A DNA stretch of 5,716 nt from an uncultured Lachnospiraceae bacterium. GTDB lineage: Bacteria; Bacillota; Clostridia; Lachnospirales; Lachnospiraceae. Of this stretch, positions 1 through 5,602 are shown one piece after another (position 1 is the stretch's first letter; every line of letters starts with the position of its first letter). The stretch is taken from NCBI GenBank assembly GCA_946611525.1, contig CAMODS010000093.1, positions 1 through 5,716 of the forward strand, given 5' to 3'. Both the position numbers and the translations under genes were made by a program. The notes below the pieces were generated by a model that was not told where the DNA came from, did not search any database, and saw only the letters and a program-made list of their open reading frames with translations.

Positions 1-513
1 AGCATCCTTGGAACTGCTGTAGCCCTCGTCGCTGTATGCCTTTACGGTGTAGTAATATCTCTTGCCCGCCTTGACCGATGTATCCTTGTATGATACCGTG
101 GAGCCATCTTCCACCTTATCAAGCTTTTCCCAAGTACCATCCTGGGAGGTCTTTCTATAAATATAATATCCGTCGGCTCCATCTGTTTCATCCCAGGCGA
201 CCTTCATACCCTTATCATAGTTTGCCACCTTGCTTATCACGGGATTTTCAAGTCTGAGTATGGTGGATCTGGGACCTGCCTCCGTAAAGCCCGACCCTGT
301 ACGCAGCTTTATCTTATAATCATAAAGTGCACCCGGCTCAGCGCTGTCATCCACATAGCTTAGGGTAGATGCATCCACATAATCTACCTTCTCATAGGAT
401 GAGGCATCTTCATCTTTTCGATAGATATAATAATAATCCGCCTGGGGAGTAGAGCTCCACGTAAGCTTCACACCGCTCGCAGTATTGGCACTGGTGGTGG
501 AGGCTATGAGATC
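1..513 (-). repeat. Two tandem fibronectin type III-like domains in the GH25 protein (second cut by window edge)
   Basis: Residues about 263-350 and 352-433 of the muramidase form two homologous beta domains. Both contain a Trp (281 and 369), then a YYIYRK strand (about 290-295 and 378-383), a Ser-Tyr-x-Asp turn (SYVDDS and SYKDTS), and a Tyr-rich strand ending in K-x-K-L or V-K-A-Y. These are Fn3 hallmarks. The DNA copies are well diverged, so this is an old domain duplication and not a recent tandem repeat. More copies or a wall-binding module may lie beyond the left edge. Such domains usually act as spacers or carbohydrate and wall adhesion modules. Confidence 0.75.
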
Positions 514-1299
514 CATGCTGCCATACCAGTAGTTCATATCCACGTTACCTGATATACCTGCCACAGATCCCGTGGAAGCATACTGCCAGGTCTCGTAATA
601 ATGATAATCCTTGAAAAAGGCCCAGGACTTGCCAAAGTCCTCCACTATCTCCTCGTTGGCATAGGCACAATAAGGAGTGTTATACTGTGCCACCCAGTGA
701 TAGTGAGTATCCTCCTCGGCAAACTTGTCCAGATAAGCATACCAGTAATAGGCACTGGCATAGACGCCGCAGCGAAAGCCCGCATTGTCCATCTTTTTAC
801 AGAACCTTTTTGCCATGGCAGAAAGCTGGGATGCCGAGCAGGTGTCGGTCACCGTCTTTTCCTCCATGTCCAGATATATAGGAAGGGAGGGCGTGTGACC
901 CTTTAAAAGCCTTTTTATATGATTGACCTCGGAATCGATCATGGCCGAGGATGTAGCATAGGAATACAGATATACGCCATAGGGAATACCATACTGCTCA
1001 CAGGCGCTGGCATATTCCTCCCATTTAACATCATCATGTGTCTCGGTGTTGCTGCCATAGCCACAGCGGATGATAACAAACTCCACGTTCTTATCTGAAG
1101 CCACCTGTGCCCAGTCAATGTCTTCCTGCCATTTGCTCACGTCTATGCCCTGGTAGGTATAGTCAGGCTGTAAGGCAGCTGACACCTCATCCGTCCCGGT
1201 TACGCCATAATAAAAAGAGGCAGCCCCATGAACCCCGGTAACTGCCAAAGACAGCGAAAGCACTGTCAAAAAAAGCTTCTTAAAAAACTGAACTCTCAT
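1..1299 (-). CDS. Secreted GH25 muramidase (lysozyme) with tandem Fn3 domains, 3' end outside window
   Basis: This gene encodes an exported glycosyl hydrolase family 25 enzyme, predicted to cut the MurNAc-GlcNAc beta-1,4 bond of peptidoglycan at the cell surface. The 433 visible codons are open to the window edge, so the C-terminus is missing. Residues 1-27 form a signal peptide: basic MRVQFFKK, a hydrophobic core, and a small-residue cleavage region near VHGAAS. The GH25 barrel spans about 49-260. It opens with GIDVSKWQ (Asp53), carries the DxE catalytic pair Asp144/Glu146 in YLDMEE, and closes with the typical WQYAS and NVDMN motifs (238-256). Two fibronectin type III-like domains follow, about 263-350 and 352-433+, each with a YYIYRK strand. 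The barrel contains six cysteines, which is unusual in a secreted Firmicutes protein. The ATG shares one base with the rpe stop (TGATG) and has AGAGG 7 nt upstream, so this start is well supported. The substrate is inferred from the family; the natural role (wall turnover or competition) is unknown. Confidence 0.9.
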   Translation of the reverse strand, partial: MRVQFFKKLFLTVLSLSLAVTGVHGAASFYYGVTGTDEVSAALQPDYTYQGIDVSKWQEDIDWAQVASDKNVEFVIIRCGYGSNTETHDDVKWEEYASACEQYGIPYGVYLYSYATSSAMIDSEVNHIKRLLKGHTPSLPIYLDMEEKTVTDTCSASQLSAMAKRFCKKMDNAGFRCGVYASAYYWYAYLDKFAEEDTHYHWVAQYNTPYCAYANEEIVEDFGKSWAFFKDYHYYETWQYASTGSVAGISGNVDMNYWYGSMDLIASTTSANTASGVKLTWSSTPQADYYYIYRKDEDASSYEKVDYVDASTLSYVDDSAEPGALYDYKIKLRTGSGFTEAGPRSTILRLENPVISKVANYDKGMKVAWDETDGADGYYIYRKTSQDGTWEKLDKVEDGSTVSYKDTSVKAGKRYYYTVKAYSDEGYSSSKDA

Positions 1300-1946
1300 C
1301 ACATAACCTCTAAAAATTTCCTCACATTTTCACCGATATCGCCGTTGAAAACTGCTGAACCGGCTACTAATATATTCGCACCGGCAGCCAAAATTTCCGG
1401 GGTGTTTGAAACACGGACTCCTCCGTCAACCTCCACATCCGTCTTTAGTCCCTTTTTTTCAAGGATCTGTGAAAGCGTCTGAAGCTTGTCTAAGGTATAA
1501 CCGATAAACTCCTGGCCACCGTAGCCGGGATTGACCGACATCAAAAGGACCATGTCCACCTCAGGCAGGATATACTCGATAGTATCTAAAGGCGTGGCAG
1601 GGTTTAAAGCTACTCCCGCCATCACTCCCTGTGACTTTATAAGCTTTATACAGTAGTCCAGCTGTCTGGTAGCCTCAACATGAATGGTGATGATATCCGC
1701 TCCCGCTTTGGCATAGTCCAGTATAAATCGCTCCGGCCTTTCCACCATCATATGGACATCCAGGATCCTTTCCGTAAGCTGTCTTACGCTCTCAAGCACA
1801 GGCATGCCAAAGGAGATGTTGGGGACAAAATGTCCGTCCATAACATCGAAGTGAAGATACTGGGCTCCGGCCTCATCGGCTTTTACAACCGCGTCAGCCA
1901 GGTGTCCAAAGTCCGCAGCTAAAATTGAAGGCGCCAAACAATTCAT
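1299..1946 (-). CDS. rpe: Ribulose-phosphate 3-epimerase
   Basis: This cytoplasmic enzyme interconverts D-ribulose 5-phosphate and D-xylulose 5-phosphate in the non-oxidative pentose phosphate pathway. The 215-residue protein is the normal family length and a complete TIM barrel. Visible signatures are APSILAADF (5-13), HFDVMDGHFVPN (32-43), DVHMMV (63-68), a VNPGYGGQ loop (138-145) and VDGG (173-176), then a GSAVF phosphate-binding end. By family knowledge His32, Asp34, His65 and Asp174 bind the divalent metal, and Asp34 and Asp174 are the acid/base pair; all are present. The loop after GGQ reads EFIGYTL where many homologues have a FIP motif, a minor variation. The ATG lies 11 nt after the rsgA stop, with AGAGGA 6 nt upstream overlapping that stop codon. 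The stop codon overlaps the start of the muramidase gene by one base. Confidence 0.97.
   Translation of the reverse strand: MNCLAPSILAADFGHLADAVVKADEAGAQYLHFDVMDGHFVPNISFGMPVLESVRQLTERILDVHMMVERPERFILDYAKAGADIITIHVEATRQLDYCIKLIKSQGVMAGVALNPATPLDTIEYILPEVDMVLLMSVNPGYGGQEFIGYTLDKLQTLSQILEKKGLKTDVEVDGGVRVSNTPEILAAGANILVAGSAVFNGDIGENVRKFLEVM
1307..1311 (-). promoter_or_regulatory. Ribosome binding site of the GH25 gene, inside the rpe 3' end
   Basis: AGAGG on the minus strand is part of the Leu-Glu-Val codons at the end of rpe and lies 7 nt before the muramidase ATG. It selects that ATG, which shares one base with the rpe TGA. A nearby ATG in the rpe frame is followed at once by the stop and is not a start. 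Confidence 0.7.
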
Positions 1947-1952
1947 AATATT

Positions 1953-1958
1953 TCCTCT
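1953..1958 (-). promoter_or_regulatory. Ribosome binding site of rpe, overlapping the rsgA stop
   Basis: AGAGGA on the minus strand begins in the rsgA TGA and lies 6 nt before the rpe ATG. This is a moderate Shine-Dalgarno match. Confidence 0.7.
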
Positions 1959-2830
1959 CAGTACCGTCTGTTGGATTTCAGTTCCATGTATAGCTGCACA
2001 TAGTGCTCGTACCGCTCAGGGTCGATGGCACCGCGTACTGCGCAGTCAGGCTCCTCTATATGGGCACAGCCCCTGAATCTGCAATCCGGGGAAAGCTTTG
2101 CTATCTCCGGGAAAAAGTCTCCCAGCTCATCTGCTTCTATATGGGAAAACTCCACAGAGCCGAAGCCGGGTGTATCAATGATATATCCCTTTGCCTTTGG
2201 AACATATATAAGCTGGGAGTGTCTGGTGGTCTGACGGCCACTCTCCCGTTTTTTCATAAGTTCCCCGGTCTCCATCACCACTTCATCCTGCAAAAGATTG
2301 ATAAGTGAAGACTTGCCCACACCGGAAGGCCCCGCCAATGCGGTGATGCGATCCTTTAGGATGGAGATCATCCTGTCACTTCCCTCCCCGGTTTTAGCAG
2401 AAGATTCTATGACCTCATATCCGATATCCCGGTACCTTTTTGAAAAGACCGCGATCTCATCCTCATCCTCTTTTACCAGATCGGTCTTGTTTATGCACAA
2501 AACCGATGGGATGCCCTGACTTTCCATCCAGACCAAAAAACGGTCTAAAAGTCCTGTATTGATCCCCGGGTTTTTAATGGCAAATATCACAAGCGCCTGG
2601 TCCACATTAGCCACGGGCGGCCTCATAAGTTCATTCTTCCGGGGCTCTATCTCCTCGATCTGCCCCTCCATGTCACCCTCATGGGTGATGGTAATGGACA
2701 CCATATCTCCCGTAAGAGGCTTTATACCCTGTTTTCTGAAAAGCCCCTTGGGACGGCACTCATAGGTGCCCTCTCCGGTATCCACGTAGTAAAAACCGGC
2801 AATGCTTTTTACGATCCGTCCCCTCGTCAT
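1958..2830 (-). CDS. rsgA: Ribosome small-subunit-dependent GTPase A (YloQ/CpgA type)
   Basis: RsgA is a GTPase that binds the 30S subunit, checks late maturation of the decoding centre and releases assembly factors on GTP hydrolysis. At 290 residues it has the usual length. An OB-fold covers about 1-65. The circularly permuted GTPase domain then gives motifs in the order G4 NKTD (114-117), G5 SSAK (143-146), G1 GPSGVGKSS (167-175), G2 Thr201/Thr202 in RQTTRH, and G3 DTPGF (219-223). The C-terminal zinc site is intact: Cys250, Cys255, His257, Cys263 (C-x4-C-x-H-x5-C). The ATG overlaps the prkC TGA as ATGA. I see no clear Shine-Dalgarno sequence upstream (only an A-rich AAAAAGCA), so translation probably depends on ribosomes finishing prkC. 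In B. subtilis this protein (CpgA) is reported to be phosphorylated by PrkC, which fits the pairing here. Confidence 0.97.
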   Translation of the reverse strand: MTRGRIVKSIAGFYYVDTGEGTYECRPKGLFRKQGIKPLTGDMVSITITHEGDMEGQIEEIEPRKNELMRPPVANVDQALVIFAIKNPGINTGLLDRFLVWMESQGIPSVLCINKTDLVKEDEDEIAVFSKRYRDIGYEVIESSAKTGEGSDRMISILKDRITALAGPSGVGKSSLINLLQDEVVMETGELMKKRESGRQTTRHSQLIYVPKAKGYIIDTPGFGSVEFSHIEADELGDFFPEIAKLSPDCRFRGCAHIEEPDCAVRGAIDPERYEHYVQLYMELKSNRRY

Positions 2831-4854
2831 TGCTTTTTAAACTTTACGGAGCCGGAGCTTATCTCCTCGGCTCTGGACGAGTCCACATAGTAGGTAAGAG
2901 TACCGGTCTCTGTGGTGATACCCGATGCACTGCAGGTATCTCCGTCATCTACTGAACCCTTGTACTGCTCATTGCCGGAAGCATCCGTAAGTACCACATA
3001 GGCCGAATCGTATTCACCCAGATCCACATCCCATGTATACTTGTAATAAACAGCCTCCGCACCTTTTGAAATGACTACGGATACACTGCTTCCTATATCT
3101 GCATAACTGCCTGCTGCGGTGCTCTGTGAAATGATAAGCCCCTCAGCCACACTGTCTGAATACTCCGAGGTCACATTGCCCATGGTAAGTCCCACGTCCG
3201 AAAGTGCTGTGGATGCATCCTGCTGGGTCTTGCCTGTAAGTGTGGGAACCTTGACGGACTCCACACCCTGGCTGACTAAAATGGTAACGGTATCGCCTTC
3301 CTTGCCCATTGATGCAGCATCGGGAGTCTGTGAGATCACCTTGCCCTGCTCCACATCCTTGCTGTGCTCGTAGGTCACATTGACCTGGAAGCCTGCTGTG
3401 TTTAGGGCAGACTTGGCATTGGCCTCATCCTGTCCCTTTACATCCGGGATCTCTATCTCACCCTTGCCGGAGGAAAGGGTTACCTCCACGGTAGTATTCT
3501 TTTCAACCGTATTACCTGCTTCGATGGACTGCTCAATGATCTGTCCCTCTTCATACTCATCGGATGAAGCCTCACCTATCTTGTGATATCCCAGTCCGAG
3601 ATCCTTGAGCGTAAGCTTTGCCTCGTCCTCGGTCATTCCCAAAAGATCAGGCATCTCGATATCAGCCTTCTCCTCGGTAACCTCCTGCTCTACCTCAGTC
3701 TCCTCAGGTTCCTCTGCAGGCTTTTTGCCGAAGTGGAAAAGTCCGAAAAAGCTTCCCACCAGATAGACCACAAGTATCACAATGACTACTGCCGCAGCTA
3801 TGCCCATGATACGGATGGCTTTGTCCATCTTGGGATTGATGAGTCCGTCATCATCGTCATCATCATCTGTAAACACTTCAGGCTCCACCCGCTTTTGAGG
3901 GGTGTGGTGAACCTTCTTTGGAGGCTCGGTGGCAATAAGCCCTGCCTGCTCCTGTATCTTTTTAACCTCATCATCTGTGATGACACGGGTCTTTTCCGTC
4001 TCGTCCCCATCGGGGATTGTCACAAAATCCTCTTCGGGATTTACCAGTGCACGCTTTAAATCGCTAAGCATATCCTCCATGGATCCGTAGCGGCGATCCT
4101 GGTTTTTCTGGGTAGCCTTTAAGATGATCTTTTCCACGGAAACAGGAAGCTCCGGTGCGTAGTGGCTGGGAGGCACCATCTCACCCTGGAGGTGCTGCAG
4201 CGCAATGGCCACAGTGGTGTCACCGTCAAAAGGCACCCTGCCTGTGCACATCTCATACATCACTATACCCAGTGAATAGATATCGCTCTGGTAGGTCACA
4301 TATCCGTTTCTGGCCTGCTCGGGAGATGAATAATGTACCGAGCCCATGATGTCTGCATTTATAGTGTTGGATGTTGCAGCCCTGGCTATACCGAAATCAG
4401 TAACCTTTACCTTGCCCTCTTTGGAAATGATTATATTCTGGGGCTTAATGTCCCTGTGTACTATCTCCTTTTTGTGAGCGGCCTCTATACCCCTGCCCAC
4501 CTGGATTGCTATGGAGATCACCTCATTGTAGGTAAGCTGACCCTTTTTGGAAATATAGGTCTTTAAGGTGATACCCTCAACATACTCCATTACGATGTAG
4601 TAAAGTCCGTTTTCCGCTCCCACATCATAGATATTTACTATATTGGGATGCTCAAGTCCCGCTGCTGCCTGAGCCTCCTGCCTGAACTTTGATACAAATC
4701 CGGAATCAGCCGCAAACTCCTGCTTTAAGACCTTTACTGCCACCTCCCGTCCGAGAGAATGGTCCATCGCCTTATAAACATCACTCATTCCGCCGGCGCC
4801 AACCTTTTCGAGCACCTCATACCTGTCCGCCAGATAAGTTCCATTTTCTAACAT
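2827..4854 (-). CDS. prkC: Membrane Ser/Thr protein kinase with three PASTA repeats and an extra C-terminal domain
   Basis: This is a PknB/PrkC/Stk-type eukaryotic-like kinase that couples cell-wall state to phosphorylation of cytoplasmic targets. The 675-residue protein has a kinase domain at about 12-270: glycine loop GAGGMSDVY (19-27), ATP-binding Lys41, helix C Glu60, catalytic HRDIKPQN (133-140), DFG (153-155), an activation loop with Thr161, Ser162 and Thr164, and SPE (177-179). All catalytic residues are present, so it should be active. A charged juxtamembrane region (271-345) includes seven consecutive Asp (330-336). One membrane helix spans about 347-373 and an acidic linker about 379-398. 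Three PASTA repeats cover 399-598, and a further beta-rich segment of about 74 residues (602-675) ends the protein. The ATG comes 1 nt after the stp stop, with GGGAGG 9 nt upstream. The kinase and phosphatase are thus made together. The stop overlaps the rsgA start by 4 nt. Confidence 0.97.
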   Translation of the reverse strand: MLENGTYLADRYEVLEKVGAGGMSDVYKAMDHSLGREVAVKVLKQEFAADSGFVSKFRQEAQAAAGLEHPNIVNIYDVGAENGLYYIVMEYVEGITLKTYISKKGQLTYNEVISIAIQVGRGIEAAHKKEIVHRDIKPQNIIISKEGKVKVTDFGIARAATSNTINADIMGSVHYSSPEQARNGYVTYQSDIYSLGIVMYEMCTGRVPFDGDTTVAIALQHLQGEMVPPSHYAPELPVSVEKIILKATQKNQDRRYGSMEDMLSDLKRALVNPEEDFVTIPDGDETEKTRVITDDEVKKIQEQAGLIATEPPKKVHHTPQKRVEPEVFTDDDDDDDGLINPKMDKAIRIMGIAAAVVIVILVVYLVGSFFGLFHFGKKPAEEPEETEVEQEVTEEKADIEMPDLLGMTEDEAKLTLKDLGLGYHKIGEASSDEYEEGQIIEQSIEAGNTVEKNTTVEVTLSSGKGEIEIPDVKGQDEANAKSALNTAGFQVNVTYEHSKDVEQGKVISQTPDAASMGKEGDTVTILVSQGVESVKVPTLTGKTQQDASTALSDVGLTMGNVTSEYSDSVAEGLIISQSTAAGSYADIGSSVSVVISKGAEAVYYKYTWDVDLGEYDSAYVVLTDASGNEQYKGSVDDGDTCSASGITTETGTLTYYVDSSRAEEISSGSVKFKKQ
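3061..3660 (-). repeat. Three tandem PASTA repeats in PrkC
   Basis: Residues about 399-463, 467-530 and 534-598 of the kinase are three extracellular PASTA units of about 65 residues. Each begins with a (I/V)x(M/I/V)P(D/T)(L/V)xG motif (IEMPDLLG, IEIPDVKG, VKVPTLTG), continues with an Ala-rich helix ending in (A/L/V)G(L/F), has an E-Q-G or E-G turn with (V/I)I(S/E)Q, and closes with V-x-(V/I)-x-(L/I)-S-x-G. By family knowledge PASTA units bind muropeptides, lipid II or beta-lactams. The nucleotide sequences differ, so these are diverged protein repeats and not DNA-level duplications. Confidence 0.93.
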
Positions 4855-4855
4855 C

Positions 4856-5590
4856 CTACATATCCTCCCGAATATCTATCAAAAGTACGGTAATATTGTC
4901 CTCGCCCCCATTTTCAAGGGCCAGCTCCACAAGGTTTTCAGCCTTTTGTTTTACCTTGTTGTCACCGGATAAAATATCACCGATGGCAGTATCATCTACC
5001 ATGTTTGTAAGACCGTCCGTGCACAAAAGCACCTGGTCGATATCATCAAAGGGCACATCAAAAATGTCTATCCGCACTTCCTTTTCAGCGCCGACTGCCC
5101 TGGTAATAACGTGCTTTTTTTCTCTGTAGATCTCTGAGTCCTTATCGATACTTCCGTTTTTGATAAGCTCCTGGACCACGGAGTGATCACGCGTGACCTG
5201 GGTGAGTTCATTGTCCTTCATCACATAGAGTCTCGAATCACCCACATTGGCTACATAAAGATGGCCATCAAAAAAAGTAGCCGCCACCATGGTGGTGCCC
5301 ATCCCGTATTTTCCGGGGTCGCCGGATGCCTCCTCATATATCCTGCGATTTGCTGCTTTTATGGCAGACTCCAGGATCGGTACCGGCTCCTTTTTTTCTT
5401 TTTTTCTCACCTCGTCCAAAACGACGTGAACAGACTGCTCCGATGCGTACTCCCCGGCAAGGTGCCCGCCCATTCCGTCGGCCACTATAAACAGGTTCTT
5501 TAGTGCACCAGCATCAGTATCTGAGGCAAACACGTAGTCCTGATTGGACTCACGTATCCTGCCCTTGTCCGTGATAGCAAAAAAAAGCAT
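4856..5590 (-). CDS. stp: PP2C-family Ser/Thr protein phosphatase (PrpC/Stp)
   Basis: This cytoplasmic metal-dependent phosphatase removes phosphate from Ser/Thr of PrkC and its substrates. The 244-residue protein has the standard bacterial Stp length and every PPM motif in order: SNQDYV (15-20), VADGMGGHLAGE (36-47), GTTMVAA (98-104), VANVGDSRLYV (113-123), TRDHSVVQEL (133-142), ITRAVG (162-167), LLCTDGL (188-194) and GGEDNITVLLI (228-238). The metal-binding aspartates Asp18, Asp38, Asp192 and Asp231 are all present, so activity is expected. There is no membrane segment. The ATG at the 3' side of a strong AAGGAGG (5-nt spacer) is the clear start, 10 nt after the rlmN stop. The gene ends 1 nt before prkC. 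A Lys/Glu-rich stretch (62-68) is encoded by two runs of seven A. The symbol prpC is used in Bacillus. Confidence 0.97.
   Translation of the reverse strand: MLFFAITDKGRIRESNQDYVFASDTDAGALKNLFIVADGMGGHLAGEYASEQSVHVVLDEVRKKEKKEPVPILESAIKAANRRIYEEASGDPGKYGMGTTMVAATFFDGHLYVANVGDSRLYVMKDNELTQVTRDHSVVQELIKNGSIDKDSEIYREKKHVITRAVGAEKEVRIDIFDVPFDDIDQVLLCTDGLTNMVDDTAIGDILSGDNKVKQKAENLVELALENGGEDNITVLLIDIREDM
4864..4869 (-). promoter_or_regulatory. Ribosome binding site of prkC, inside the stp 3' end
   Basis: GGGAGG on the minus strand lies within the last codons of stp, 9 nt before the prkC ATG. It supports that start even though only one base separates the two genes. Confidence 0.75.
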
Positions 5591-5595
5591 GCCAT

Positions 5596-5602
5596 CCTCC
5601 TT
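5596..5602 (-). promoter_or_regulatory. Ribosome binding site of stp, overlapping the rlmN stop codon
   Basis: The minus strand reads TAAGGAGGATGGCATG. A full-strength AAGGAGG overlaps the last two bases of the rlmN stop and sits 5 nt before the stp ATG. This is the best Shine-Dalgarno match in the window, and it fixes the start of stp. Confidence 0.85.

Noticed and set aside
601..906. 101-codon plus-strand frame opposite the muramidase
   Set aside because: It is a shadow of the GH25 coding region with no motif or supporting context.
1299..1320. Possible terminator or promoter between rpe and the muramidase
   Set aside because: The genes overlap by one base, and there is no GC-rich hairpin followed by T residues in the minus-strand sense.
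3061..3660. PASTA region considered as a recent DNA tandem duplication
   Set aside because: The three units share protein motifs but differ widely in nucleotide sequence, so they are old domain repeats.
3798..4010. 70-codon minus-strand frame inside prkC in another frame
   Set aside because: It lies fully within prkC out of frame, is Arg/Met/Ser-rich and has no signature; prkC codons explain it.
3583..4059. 158-codon open frame on the plus strand opposite prkC
   Set aside because: It lies wholly antisense to the juxtamembrane, membrane and first PASTA coding region, has no family signature, and its sequence is explained by the complement of prkC codons.
4689..5129. 146-codon open frame on the plus strand across the stp-prkC junction
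   Set aside because: It is antisense to two well-supported genes, rich in Ser/Pro/Arg as expected of a shadow frame, and shows no recognisable domain.
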